From NCBI GenBank assembly GCA_002422085.1, contig DISZ01000004.1, forward strand, positions 62,001 through 126,000: a stretch of DNA of 64,000 bases. The letters are read 5' to 3'. Position 1 is the first letter of the stretch. Each line of letters opens with the position of its first letter. This document shows positions 1 through 7,920 of this stretch, piece after piece. The notes under the pieces are model-generated. The model was given only the letters and a program-made list of their open reading frames with translations. It searched no databases and was not told the origin of the DNA. Origin of the DNA: Rhodobacteraceae bacterium UBA6197. Lineage in GTDB: Bacteria; Pseudomonadota; Alphaproteobacteria; Rhodobacterales; Rhodobacteraceae. A program made the position numbers and the translations under genes.

Positions 1-747
1 CCGGCGCATTTCATGGCGTTCCTGCCGCGGATCAAGCAGCGCTGCGATGCGGTGCTCAATATCTCGACCGGCGGCAGCGCGACGATGACGCTGGACGACC
101 GGCTTGCCGCGCCGAAACTGGCGAAACCAGAGATGTGTTCGCTGAACATGGGCACGATGAACTTTGCGCTTTATCCGGCGGCCGCGCGGATCACCGAGTG
201 GAAATACGACTGGGAAAAGCCGTTCCTTGAAGGCTCGGATGATCTGGTGTTCAAGAATACCCCGCGTGACATGGCCCATATCCTGCACGAGCTGGGCGAT
301 CAGCGCGGCGCCCGGTTCGAGTTCGAATGCTATGACATCAGCCACCTTTATATGCTGCGGCACTTCGTGGATCGCGGGTTGGTCGGCGGCCCGCTGTTCA
401 TCCAGTTCGTCTTTGGCGTGCTGGGCGGCATCGGGCCGGACCCGGAAAACCTGACCCATATGAAGCTGATCGCGGACAAGTTGTTTGGTGACGGCTATAC
501 CTTTTCCGTGCTCGCGGCGGGGCGGCACCAGATGCCGCTGATTACCCTGTCCGCCATTCTGGGCGGTCACGTCCGCGTCGGGCTGGAAGACAGCCTGATG
601 ATCTCGCGTGGGGTTCTGGCCAGGAACAATGCCGAACAGGTCAGCAAGATCCGCCGCATCGTCGAGGAACTGGGCCGCACCGTGGCCTCGCCCGATGAGG
701 CCCGCGCGATGCTGCACCTCAAGGGTGCCGACCGGACGGGGATTTGA
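1..747 (+). CDS. BKACE family (DUF849) beta-keto acid cleavage enzyme, 5'-truncated by window edge
   Basis: The reading frame is open from base 1, so the true start lies outside the window; the first internal ATG is at 13. The 248 visible residues match the C-terminal part of the BKACE (3-keto-5-aminohexanoate cleavage enzyme) family: the NMGTMNFA segment, the FECYDISHLYML strand, the FGVLGGIGPDPENL loop and the ILGGHVRVGLEDSL motif are family signatures. These enzymes are zinc-dependent TIM barrels that condense a beta-keto acid with acetyl-CoA and split the product into acetoacetate and a new CoA ester. The substrate cannot be read from this part. The stop codon sits 2 bases before the ATG of the next gene, so the two are probably co-translated. 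Confidence 0.9.
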   Translation, partial: PAHFMAFLPRIKQRCDAVLNISTGGSATMTLDDRLAAPKLAKPEMCSLNMGTMNFALYPAAARITEWKYDWEKPFLEGSDDLVFKNTPRDMAHILHELGDQRGARFEFECYDISHLYMLRHFVDRGLVGGPLFIQFVFGVLGGIGPDPENLTHMKLIADKLFGDGYTFSVLAAGRHQMPLITLSAILGGHVRVGLEDSLMISRGVLARNNAEQVSKIRRIVEELGRTVASPDEARAMLHLKGADRTGI

Positions 748-749
748 CC

Positions 750-1232
750 ATGGACGGCATTGTGATCGCGCCGGTGACGCAGGACACCGTGCCCCTGCTG
801 GATGCGGCATTGCGCCGTCTGGCAACAGATCTGGGCGATGACTACCTGGCCGATCAGGCGACGCTGTCTGCCGCGATCTGCGGACCGGCGTCGGGGTGTT
901 TCGCGCTGCTTGCCAGCAGCGACGAAGGGACCATGGGCGTGGTTCTGGTCGCACCGGTCTTTTCCACGATGCGCGGGGGGGCGGGGCTTTTCGTCAGTGA
1001 CCTGTGGGTCGCGGCCTCTGCGCGTGGCAAAGGGCTGGCGCGTCGCCTGCTGGCGGCCACCTTGCAGGAAGGCGCGCGGCGACATAGCGCGCGCTTTCTA
1101 AAACTCACCGTCTATCACGATAACCCGGGCGCGCGCGCCAGCTATGACCGGCTTGGATTTGCCGCGTCGCCTGACGAGACGAACATGTTTTTGACCGGTG
1201 CCGCGCTTGAAACACTGAGAGAGACGCTATGA
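750..1232 (+). CDS. GNAT family N-acetyltransferase
   Basis: This 160-residue protein has the GNAT fold. The strand FVSDLWVAASARGKGLARRLL contains the acetyl-CoA pyrophosphate-binding signature (R-G-K-G-L-A), and the C-terminal part NPGARASYDRLGF is the usual motif B of small-molecule acetyltransferases. The ATG at 750 was chosen; an in-frame TTG at 744 overlaps the previous stop and is also possible. The end overlaps the acetylpolyamine amidohydrolase start by 4 bases (ATGA). An acetyltransferase beside a deacetylase suggests action on a related amine, but the substrate is not identified. Confidence 0.88.
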   Translation: MDGIVIAPVTQDTVPLLDAALRRLATDLGDDYLADQATLSAAICGPASGCFALLASSDEGTMGVVLVAPVFSTMRGGAGLFVSDLWVAASARGKGLARRLLAATLQEGARRHSARFLKLTVYHDNPGARASYDRLGFAASPDETNMFLTGAALETLRETL

Positions 1233-2257
1233 AAGCCATTTTCGACGACCGCCAGTGGAAACACCAACCGCGCCACTTCATGGCCAACGGCGCGATCCTG
1301 CCCAACCCGGAACAAGCCGAACGGATTGACCGGCTGCTGACCGGCGCCCAGGACGCGGGCTGCACCATCGAGGCACCACGCGATGCCGGCCTTGGCCCGA
1401 TCGCGGCGCTGCATTCGCCGGAATACCTGACCTTTCTGGAAAACATCCACACCCGTTGGAAACGCATTGAAGGTGCCGGGGACGAGGTGATCCCCAATAT
1501 CCACCCCGCCAACCGCAGCGACAGCTATCCCAAATCCGCCGTCGGTCAGGCAGGGTTTCATCAGGCAGACACAGCCTGTCCGATCGCCGAAGGAACGTGG
1601 GAGGCCGCCTACTGGTCTGCCCAGACGGCCATCACCGGGGCGGACCTTGTTCTGGCAGGCGAGAGATCCGCATATGCGCTGTCACGTCCGCCGGGGCACC
1701 ACGCCTTTGGCGATCTGGCCGGTGGCTTTTGCTTTCTGAACAATGCGGCGATCGCGGCCGAACGGTTGCGCGCCAAGGGTCTGCGGCCGGCCATCCTTGA
1801 TGTGGACGTGCATCATGGCAATGGGACACAAGGGATCTTCTATGATCGAAGCGACGTGCTGACCGTCTCGATCCACGCGGACCCCGAACGCTTCTATCCG
1901 TTTTTCTGGGGGCAGGCGCATGAACGGGGCAGGGGCGACGGGTTGGGCTACAACCTGAACCTGCCGCTGGCGCGCGGCACGGCTGACGACGCCTATCTTG
2001 CAACGCTGGATCTGGCGCTGCGGCGTATCCGGGCATTTGGCGCGGACGCGATGGTCGTGGCGCTTGGGCTGGATGCCTTTGTCGGCGATCCGTTCAAGGG
2101 CCTTGCCGTCACCACAACCGGATTTGGCAGGATCGGCGCTGCGATTGCCGGGCTGGGCCTGCCCTGCCTGTTCGTCCAGGAGGGAGGCTATCTCTGCGAC
2201 GAGCTTGGCGAAAATCTGACATCGGTTCTCAGGGGGCACCAGGACAATTCTGCCTGA
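1229..2257 (+). CDS. Acetylpolyamine amidohydrolase (class II histone deacetylase family)
   Basis: This 342-residue enzyme belongs to the arginase/deacetylase superfamily and should hydrolyse the acetyl amide of acetylated polyamines or similar amines using one zinc ion. Visible active-site features are the tandem H158-H159 in RPPGHHAFGD, the metal ligands D193 and H195 in DVDVHHGNGT, D282 in LGLDAF, and the catalytic tyrosine Y321 in QEGGY. Length and residue numbering lie within two positions of the characterised Mycoplana ramosa enzyme as I recall it. It is the third gene of a tightly coupled operon and overlaps the GNAT gene by 4 bases. A role as a protein deacetylase cannot be excluded but is less likely. 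Confidence 0.92.
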   Translation: MKAIFDDRQWKHQPRHFMANGAILPNPEQAERIDRLLTGAQDAGCTIEAPRDAGLGPIAALHSPEYLTFLENIHTRWKRIEGAGDEVIPNIHPANRSDSYPKSAVGQAGFHQADTACPIAEGTWEAAYWSAQTAITGADLVLAGERSAYALSRPPGHHAFGDLAGGFCFLNNAAIAAERLRAKGLRPAILDVDVHHGNGTQGIFYDRSDVLTVSIHADPERFYPFFWGQAHERGRGDGLGYNLNLPLARGTADDAYLATLDLALRRIRAFGADAMVVALGLDAFVGDPFKGLAVTTTGFGRIGAAIAGLGLPCLFVQEGGYLCDELGENLTSVLRGHQDNSA

Positions 2258-2614
2258 GGGAAACCTGCTTTTCAGCGCGGCTACCGTAAAGACTACTCGG
2301 TGAATAACTCCTCTGCAGGTGGGCAAGGCTTCCAACCGCATGTGCCAGTCGGATTGGCCGGCGAGGTCATCTCGGGGCCGAACCGGCTGGCACCACACGC
2401 TAGCATGTGGTGCCTTGCAAAAGGTTGCCAACAAGCCGCAGCGGGTCGGCGCCGGTTGTGGGCCAGCCAGTGCCCGGTCGTCGGGGGCAGGGGCATCGCT
2501 TGTCGATCCAGCTGTCACGCGGGCGTCACAAGATGACTTCCCGGCGCGATCCGCGTAACAGCGCCCTTGCAAGGCCTTTCGCCCGAGACCTCTGGCACGG
2601 CAACAGCCCGCCGG
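2258..2614. other. Convergent intergenic region without a recognisable gene
   Basis: This lies between the ends of the acetylpolyamine amidohydrolase and DHC genes. The only structure seen is the near-perfect palindrome at 2389-2414. Short open frames here show no family resemblance. Confidence 0.6.
2389..2414. repeat. 26-bp near-perfect palindrome between convergent genes
   Basis: Two 13-base arms that differ at one position meet without a spacer (left arm begins GGCACCACAC, right arm ends GTGGTGCC). The site lies between two convergent genes, where a bidirectional terminator would be expected. There is no T-run on either side, so a protein-binding operator or repeat remnant is equally possible. 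Confidence 0.5.
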
Positions 2615-3049
2615 TCAGTCGTCGCTGAAATAGCCGCTTTCGGCGCCCCGATGGCAGGCGGCGCAGTTGGCCATTGACCCGGCTCTGGCGATTGCTTTCG
2701 CGGAAACCTCGCGGTCATGTTTGCGCTTGAACCAGGGAAGTTCGCTGATCCGCAGCGGCGGGTTGGCCAGATCAACGCCTTTGATCGCGCGCTCTGACGC
2801 GGCATTTGCAACAAGCCATGCCTCGATGTTTCGCGCATCGGCCTCGGGCAGGCTGGCATCCTCGCCAAAGTGGTCGGGCAGGTTGTTCATGATCTTTTGC
2901 CAACTGGCCGCAGGCAGGAATACGGGCGGGTAGGCCATATGGCAGGCAGAGCATTCCGTCTTGGTCAGCGGATCGGTGACCGTTGCGATGAAATCGTCAT
3001 CGGCATAGGCGGGGCCGGCAAAGGCCAGCAAAAGGATCAGTCGTTTCAT
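2615..3049 (-). CDS. Diheme cytochrome c (DHC)
   Basis: A 144-residue exported cytochrome with a cleavable signal peptide (MKRLILLLAFAGPAYA). It has two heme c attachment motifs, CSACH in the N-terminal third and CAACH close to the C-terminus, which is the DHC family pattern. In Rhodobacter sphaeroides DHC is the likely electron donor to the oxygen-binding cytochrome SHP. It is the last gene of an operon with SHP and a membrane cytochrome b, which supports the same pairing here. The C-terminal domain of the cytochrome b gene (3448-4539) is a paralogue, sharing the motif HFGEDASLP. Confidence 0.9.
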   Translation of the reverse strand: MKRLILLLAFAGPAYADDDFIATVTDPLTKTECSACHMAYPPVFLPAASWQKIMNNLPDHFGEDASLPEADARNIEAWLVANAASERAIKGVDLANPPLRISELPWFKRKHDREVSAKAIARAGSMANCAACHRGAESGYFSDD

Positions 3050-3061
3050 GGGTTTTCTCCT

Positions 3062-3451
3062 TCAGAGGGTGTTCAGCCAAGCGATCACATCGGCCTTTTC
3101 TGCGGCGGTGCAGTCGCGCCCGAGCACCGAATTACAATTGCGCCCGAACCATTTCTCGACCTTTGCGATCTCGGTGAAGCGGGCGGGATTGGCGGACGGG
3201 GCCATCGGCTCGATCGCTTTGCCGGTGCGGGCCTGACCGGGTTTGGTCGGGTCCATGGTGTGGCAGGTGGTGCAGGAGGGCGTGTCGGGCTTGCCCCCGC
3301 CATGCGCGGCTGTGAACAGCGCCTGGCCGCGCGAGGGATCGGCGGGTGTCCCGGATTCGGCGCTGTAGCGCGCCAGCAGATCGGCCGGTGAGGTGTCGCC
3401 GGCAAAGGCCGGGGCGGCGGCCAGAACGGCAAGGATCATCAGTATTTTCAT
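3062..3451 (-). CDS. shp: SHP-type monoheme cytochrome c (DUF1924 family)
   Basis: A 129-residue protein with a signal peptide ending near AFAGDT and one heme c site, CTTCH at residues 60-64. The following PSANPARFTEIAKVEKWFGRNC segment and a second cysteine (GRDC) match the sphaeroides heme protein family. Family members have an asparagine that leaves the heme iron on reduction, allowing oxygen binding; N88 here is a candidate. The start at 3451 overlaps the preceding cytochrome b stop by 4 bases, so translation is coupled. A much longer open frame extends upstream, but only this start gives a signal peptide. The physiological role of SHP is not settled. Confidence 0.88.
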   Translation of the reverse strand: MKILMILAVLAAAPAFAGDTSPADLLARYSAESGTPADPSRGQALFTAAHGGGKPDTPSCTTCHTMDPTKPGQARTGKAIEPMAPSANPARFTEIAKVEKWFGRNCNSVLGRDCTAAEKADVIAWLNTL

Positions 3452-4539
3452 CGGGTGGTCTCCTTTGGAATGGCGATCGAAAAGGGGCTGAACCAGCCGG
3501 TCTCGGCATCCGCATGGCAGGCGGCGCAATTGGCGGGGCTGGAAATCTCGCGGCGGGCAAAGACGGCATCCGGGATATCGGCATGCGTAGAGATCCAGAA
3601 CGGCGTGCGGGTCAATGTGTAGGGTGCGGTCGGCTCGACGCGGCCCAGCCGATGCGCCGGCAGCGTGTCGGCGGTTTCGGCGGCATGGGCTGTCAGCCAG
3701 TCGGTGATCTGCGCGGCCATTTCTGGCGGCAGGCTGGCATCTTCGCCGAAATGGTCGCGCAGATCGGTCATCAGTGCGCGCCAGCTTGCGGCGGGCATCA
3801 GCGAGGGGTGATAGGCCATGTGGCAGGCGCTGCATTCGGTTTGTGTGGTGCCCTCCCAGATCGCTACCGGGGCGCCCGAAATGGGACGCGACTGCAAGCC
3901 GGACCAGAGCCCGGCCCCGCTCAGCAACAACAGCCCCGCAACGCTCAGCGCCACAACCGGGCGGGCGGCGCGGGCGCGGGCGGCAAGATCGCCGGGCCGG
4001 GTATCCTTGCGCCCACTTACCATGGCGGCCGCAAGGTTTTCGCGGCTGCGCCACGACTCAAAGGCTACGCCACCCAGATGCAGCCCGATCAAGACCACCA
4101 ATCCCCAGGCCAGGGATTCGTGCAGGTCCTTGGCGGTGCGGCCAGCGGCAAAGGATTCGAAGACCAGCGGCCCGGTCTTGAACAGGCCACCAAGCGCAAA
4201 GACACCGCTGATGGCCAACGCGACCACCACTGTCAGCAGCGCCAGCACCATCAGCGCCCCAAGCGGGTTGTGCCCCAGATGGCGGGCGCCGTCGCGCAGA
4301 TGCGTCAGCACTGTGTGCGGACCCGGCAGGAAGCCGGCGAACCGGGCATGGGTGCCCCCCACAAAACCCCAGATGACGCGCACGACCACCAGCGCCGTTG
4401 CGGCAAGGCCTCCGACCAGATGCCAGACAAGCGCGTCCGCCCCCATCAGAAAACCTGTCACCAACGCAAGGCTGATGGCGGCCACCAGCGACCAGTGAAA
4501 GATCCTGATGAATCGGTCCCAGACGTAGGTCTGCGTCAT
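3448..4539 (-). CDS. Cytochrome b561-type membrane domain fused to diheme cytochrome c domain
   Basis: This 363-residue protein has two parts. Residues 1-165 form a four-helix di-heme cytochrome b of the Ni/Fe-hydrogenase b-subunit type, with histidines in RIFHWS, VWHLVG, LHESLAW and IGLHLGG. After a further helix near residues 193-212, the C-terminal part is a DHC-like domain with heme c motifs CSACH (236-240) and CAACH (338-342). It probably carries electrons from the quinone pool across the membrane to its periplasmic hemes and on to DHC and SHP. It is coupled by a 4-base overlap to the SHP gene and lies 78 bases after a histidine kinase gene. Confidence 0.9.
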   Translation of the reverse strand: MTQTYVWDRFIRIFHWSLVAAISLALVTGFLMGADALVWHLVGGLAATALVVVRVIWGFVGGTHARFAGFLPGPHTVLTHLRDGARHLGHNPLGALMVLALLTVVVALAISGVFALGGLFKTGPLVFESFAAGRTAKDLHESLAWGLVVLIGLHLGGVAFESWRSRENLAAAMVSGRKDTRPGDLAARARAARPVVALSVAGLLLLSGAGLWSGLQSRPISGAPVAIWEGTTQTECSACHMAYHPSLMPAASWRALMTDLRDHFGEDASLPPEMAAQITDWLTAHAAETADTLPAHRLGRVEPTAPYTLTRTPFWISTHADIPDAVFARREISSPANCAACHADAETGWFSPFSIAIPKETTR

Positions 4540-4617
4540 TCCTGAACTCCGCTGTGGATTTGCGTGGGTTCGGTATTGCAGGGCGGGGCTGACAATGGCC
4601 TGACAGCTTTCGGCGGC

Positions 4618-5961
4618 TCAGGCGGCAGGCAGGTCGATGTCGATCCGCAGCCCCGGGCCGGCGTCGCCAAAGGCCATCTGCCCCCCCATCGCGGTAAGGA
4701 TATCGCTGGCGATGGTCAGGCCAAGCCCATGGCCGCGCGAATCCGCCCGCGCGCCGCGTTCGACCAACGCGGCAATGCGCGCAGGCGGGATGCCCGAACC
4801 ATCGTCCGAGAGGATCAGACGGATGCGTGTGCCCTCTTGCCGGGCCGAGATGGTCACCCGCGACAGCGCATGGCGGGTGGCGTTTTCCAGCAACGCACCA
4901 AGGGCCTCGGTCAGGTCGGCGGGGTCGGCGGCCACAGCCAACTCGCCCGGCAGGTCAAGCTGCCAGCCCAACGCCTCGCCCGCCGGCGCGCGGCGCAAGA
5001 CCCGCAGGATCTGACCGACGGAGTCGGCAAGATCGGCCCGCCCGCGGCCCGCGCCGGCGGCGATGCGCGCCCGTGTCAGTTCGCGCTCGACATGACGCTG
5101 CATCGTGCCGGTGATGTCGTCGATCGCGTCGGCCGACCCGCTCTGGCCTGCGGCCCGAAGCCTCGCGGCCTCGCCGATAAGCGCCTGAAGCGGGGTCTTG
5201 AGCCCATGTGCCAGATCGCCCGCCCGGTTGCGGGCGCGCTGCAATTCGGCCTCGCGTTGTGACAAGAGCGCGTCGATTTCTTCGCCAAGGGGACGGATCT
5301 CGGCAGGGATGTCGTCACCCAGACGGGTTTCGCACCCCGCCCGGATCGTCACCACGCGGCGCCCCAGATCGGCCAGCGGGCGCAGTCCGAAAGACACCTG
5401 CATCCAGCCCGCCGCGATCAGCACCAACGCCATCGCGGCGAGATAGGGCGCCATGTCGCGCACGAACTCGGCCCGCGCGGCGGTCAGGTCGACAGCGTCC
5501 ATCGCCACCGCAACGCGTAGCTGGTCGCCCCCCATGCCGGGGGGAAGCGTCACCATGCGCTCGACCGCCAAAAGCGCTCCGCCCTTCGGCCCGACGACAA
5601 GATGCACATGTTCGGCGCCGTCGGACAGATCATCAATCGGCAGCGGAAGCGCCTCATCCCAAAGCGACCGTGATCGTTGCGGCAGGGCGCCCGGCGGATC
5701 AAATTGCCAATAGCGCCCGGCGAAGGGCAGGTTGAAGCGCGGATCGGCCGGCGCAGCGGTGGTGATCAGCGCGCCCGTCGCCGGGTCGCGTTCCAGCCCG
5801 GCGATCAGGTGATCGAGTTGCACCGACAGTTCGGCCGCGGCCAACCGTTCGATATGGGCGGCAAACAGTGCCGACAGCGCAAAAGCCGCCAACACCAGCG
5901 CCGCGATCACGGCCGCGGCCCCGGCCACAACCAGACGCAGGCGCAAGCTGAGACGGCTCAT
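4618..5961 (-). CDS. Membrane sensor histidine kinase
   Basis: A 447-residue two-transmembrane sensor kinase. The N-terminal helix is at about residues 9-34, a periplasmic domain runs to about 170, and the second helix is at 172-190. A HAMP-like linker precedes the H-box DLAHGLKTPLQAL with the phosphoacceptor H252. ATPase motifs follow: N-box LLENATRHAL, G1 DDGSGIP and G2 GHGLGL. The kinase resembles PhoQ/QseC-type sensors. Its start overlaps the response regulator stop by 4 bases. Its position in one transcription unit with SHP cytochromes suggests that it senses a redox or envelope signal, but no ligand is visible. Confidence 0.92.
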   Translation of the reverse strand: MSRLSLRLRLVVAGAAAVIAALVLAAFALSALFAAHIERLAAAELSVQLDHLIAGLERDPATGALITTAAPADPRFNLPFAGRYWQFDPPGALPQRSRSLWDEALPLPIDDLSDGAEHVHLVVGPKGGALLAVERMVTLPPGMGGDQLRVAVAMDAVDLTAARAEFVRDMAPYLAAMALVLIAAGWMQVSFGLRPLADLGRRVVTIRAGCETRLGDDIPAEIRPLGEEIDALLSQREAELQRARNRAGDLAHGLKTPLQALIGEAARLRAAGQSGSADAIDDITGTMQRHVERELTRARIAAGAGRGRADLADSVGQILRVLRRAPAGEALGWQLDLPGELAVAADPADLTEALGALLENATRHALSRVTISARQEGTRIRLILSDDGSGIPPARIAALVERGARADSRGHGLGLTIASDILTAMGGQMAFGDAGPGLRIDIDLPAA

Positions 5962-6623
5962 GCGCTGCGGCCTTCCAGAAAATAGCCGAACCCCCGCCGC
6001 GTCCCGATCACGCCGGGCCCCAGCTTGCGCCGCAGTCGCGCGACGACGGCCTCCAGCGCGTTGGCCTCGCGTGCGTCATCGTCGCCATAGAGATGTTCGA
6101 GCAGCTCGGTCGGCGGAACGGCGCGGTCGCGGTGCAGCATCAGATAGCTGAGCAACCGGTATTCCAGCGCGGTCACGGCAACCGGCGCGCCATCCATCGC
6201 AACGCACATGCGCGTGCTATCGACCGACAACCCCCCCTGGCTTTCCAGAGAGCCCGCTCGACCTGCAGCGCGTCGCACAAGCGCGCGCGCGCGCGCGATC
6301 AGTTCCTCCATCCGGAACGGCTTGGGCAAATAGTCGTCGGCGCCCGCATCAATGCCCTCGACCCGTTCGGTCCAGGCGCCGCGCGCGGTCAGGATCAGCA
6401 CAGGCATGGTCCGCCCATTGTGGCGCCAGCGGGTCAGCACGGTCAGCCCGTCCAGCCCCGGCAGGCCCAGATCCAGCACGATCAGATCGTAATCCTCGGT
6501 ATCGCCCAGAAACCAGGCCTCTTCGCCGTCCGCACAGCGCTCTGCGTGAAAGCCCGCCGCGCCAAGGGCCTGCGCCAGATCCGCGCCAATGCGCGGATCA
6601 TCCTCAACGATCAACGCACGCAT
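5958..6623 (-). CDS. OmpR/PhoB family response regulator
   Basis: A 221-residue regulator with an N-terminal receiver domain (acidic pocket VEDD at 6-9, phosphoacceptor D51 in LIVLDLGLPG, lysine in YLPKPF) and a C-terminal winged helix of the OmpR class. It overlaps the sensor kinase downstream (4 bases) and the PepSY gene upstream (TGATG). It is presumably phosphorylated by that kinase and may control its own operon, including the cytochromes. Confidence 0.94.
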   Translation of the reverse strand: MRALIVEDDPRIGADLAQALGAAGFHAERCADGEEAWFLGDTEDYDLIVLDLGLPGLDGLTVLTRWRHNGRTMPVLILTARGAWTERVEGIDAGADDYLPKPFRMEELIARARALVRRAAGRAGSLESQGGLSVDSTRMCVAMDGAPVAVTALEYRLLSYLMLHRDRAVPPTELLEHLYGDDDAREANALEAVVARLRRKLGPGVIGTRRGFGYFLEGRSA

Positions 6624-6952
6624 CAGTCATCATCCTTGTCGGGTAGCGTCCCGTGCCCTTCGATTTCCACAAGTCGCCCGTTGGCCGCGTCAAGCTTGAC
6701 CTCGATCAGCCGGCCGTCGGGCGTTATCAGCCGGAATTCATAGACATAGGAGCCGTCGTCGCGCTCCAGCTTGACGTCGATCACCCGGCCACCATAGGCG
6801 GCCTCTGTGGCGGGCAGAAGCGTGGCCAGCGGCAAGGCGCGCGCGGCTTGCAGCTCGGTTCGGGCATTGTCATGGTCGTGGCGACCACCTTCATCGGCCA
6901 GACCGCCGTGTGGCGCCACGATAAGGCAAAGTAGGGCGAGCCGCTTGATCAT
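6623..6952 (-). CDS. Small periplasmic PepSY-domain protein
   Basis: A 109-residue exported protein: a signal peptide (MIKRLALLCLIVAPHGGLA), a histidine- and aspartate-rich linker, then one PepSY domain (YGGRVIDVKLERDDGSYVYE, followed by GRLIEVKLDAANGRLVEIEG). Proteins of this kind often precede PhoPQ-like two-component genes, as here, and may modulate the sensor in the periplasm. It is the first gene of the six-gene operon reading down to DHC, so the operon promoter should lie just above 6952. Confidence 0.85.
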   Translation of the reverse strand: MIKRLALLCLIVAPHGGLADEGGRHDHDNARTELQAARALPLATLLPATEAAYGGRVIDVKLERDDGSYVYEFRLITPDGRLIEVKLDAANGRLVEIEGHGTLPDKDDD

Positions 6953-7512
6953 GGTTTTTCTTAGCCGGTTCGGGCTGACAGCGCACTGACAATTCACCCT
7001 GCGTCGGGCGCGCGCAAACACAGGGAGGGGAGATCTGGCCCGGCAATTCGTCAAACGATCTGCAGAGCCGCGTTCGCGTTGCACCAGAGCGCCGTGACCC
7101 GGGGCGAGGGGGCAACCAAGATGGTGGAAATCTGCGGGAACACCGCTTCAACACCGCGAACATGGCACATTGCGATGCCCTCGGCAGGGCCCGGCCCCCG
7201 TTTCCATGACCGGATCATTGATCGATACGCCGGAATTCGGCTGGCAATCACCTGCCGCAACCATCCCGCACGGTTTGGCGCCGCAGATCCATCAAGCGCT
7301 CGTGAAACCGGCCGTCGGCCTTTCGCGATGCGACCCTCGCCGCGCGGCAAATGCTCTCGGGACCGGCTGGGCGCCACTGAACGGGCTGATCTTCGTCATC
7401 ATGGGGGGCCGGGCGGTGGCCGCGCTTGCCCGGGCCGATTTTGGCTGGCACTCGCGGCACCAGTGCTGCTAGAACTTGGTTCAATTCAAGAGGCCAGCCC
7501 AAGGAGGCAGCA
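6953..7512. other. Divergent intergenic region
   Basis: These 560 bases separate the PepSY gene (-) from the DGC gene (+) and should hold both promoters. Open frames are present but show no family resemblance. A strong ribosome binding site (AAGGAGG, 7501-7507) fixes the DGC start. Confidence 0.5.
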
Positions 7513-7911
7513 ATGGCATCACGCGATCATCTCCCGCTCGTCTACTCCTGCTCGGGGTGTTCGAGCGCGGCACAGATGGCCAATTATCTGGCAATCCAGC
7601 TTGACCGCCGCGGTCTGGCCGAGATGTCTTGTATCGCTGGCGTCGGCGGCGATGTGCCGAAACTGGTGCGGGTGGCCCGATCGGGCCGCCCGATCATTGC
7701 GATTGATGGTTGCGCGCTTGCTTGCGTGCGCAATTGTCTGGCCCGGCACGACGTGGTCGCGCAAAGCCATCATCTCCTGTCGGATCTCGGGGTGCGCAAA
7801 CGCTACAGCACCGATTTTGATCTTGACGAGGCCGAAAGGGTGCTTGACGCGATCGCTGATGGACTGGCCCCCGCGCCAGCGCTTCCCGCCGCGGAAACTG
7901 TTGAGCCCTGA
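7513..7911 (+). CDS. DGC-domain putative zinc-binding protein
   Basis: A 132-residue cytosolic protein rich in conserved cysteines: C13 and C16 in YSCSGCSSA, C40, and C67, C71 and C75 in IDGCALACVRNC. This is the DGC family pattern, thought to bind zinc or another thiophilic metal. The start at 7513 is supported by AAGGAGG six bases upstream; a longer frame from 7426 lacks homology. It converges on selD with only 9 bases between the stops. The neighbour selD raises a possible link to selenium or thiol chemistry, but the biochemical role of DGC proteins is unknown to me. Confidence 0.85.
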   Translation: MASRDHLPLVYSCSGCSSAAQMANYLAIQLDRRGLAEMSCIAGVGGDVPKLVRVARSGRPIIAIDGCALACVRNCLARHDVVAQSHHLLSDLGVRKRYSTDFDLDEAERVLDAIADGLAPAPALPAAETVEP

Positions 7912-7920
7912 TCCGCGCCG

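Noticed and set aside
1682..2572. 296-codon minus-strand frame
   Set aside because: It is mostly antisense to the acetylpolyamine amidohydrolase gene and has no recognisable content.
3062..4054. 330-codon reading of the SHP gene on the minus strand
   Set aside because: The upstream 200 codons overlap the cytochrome b gene in another frame. Only the ATG at 3451 gives a signal peptide and a coupled start.
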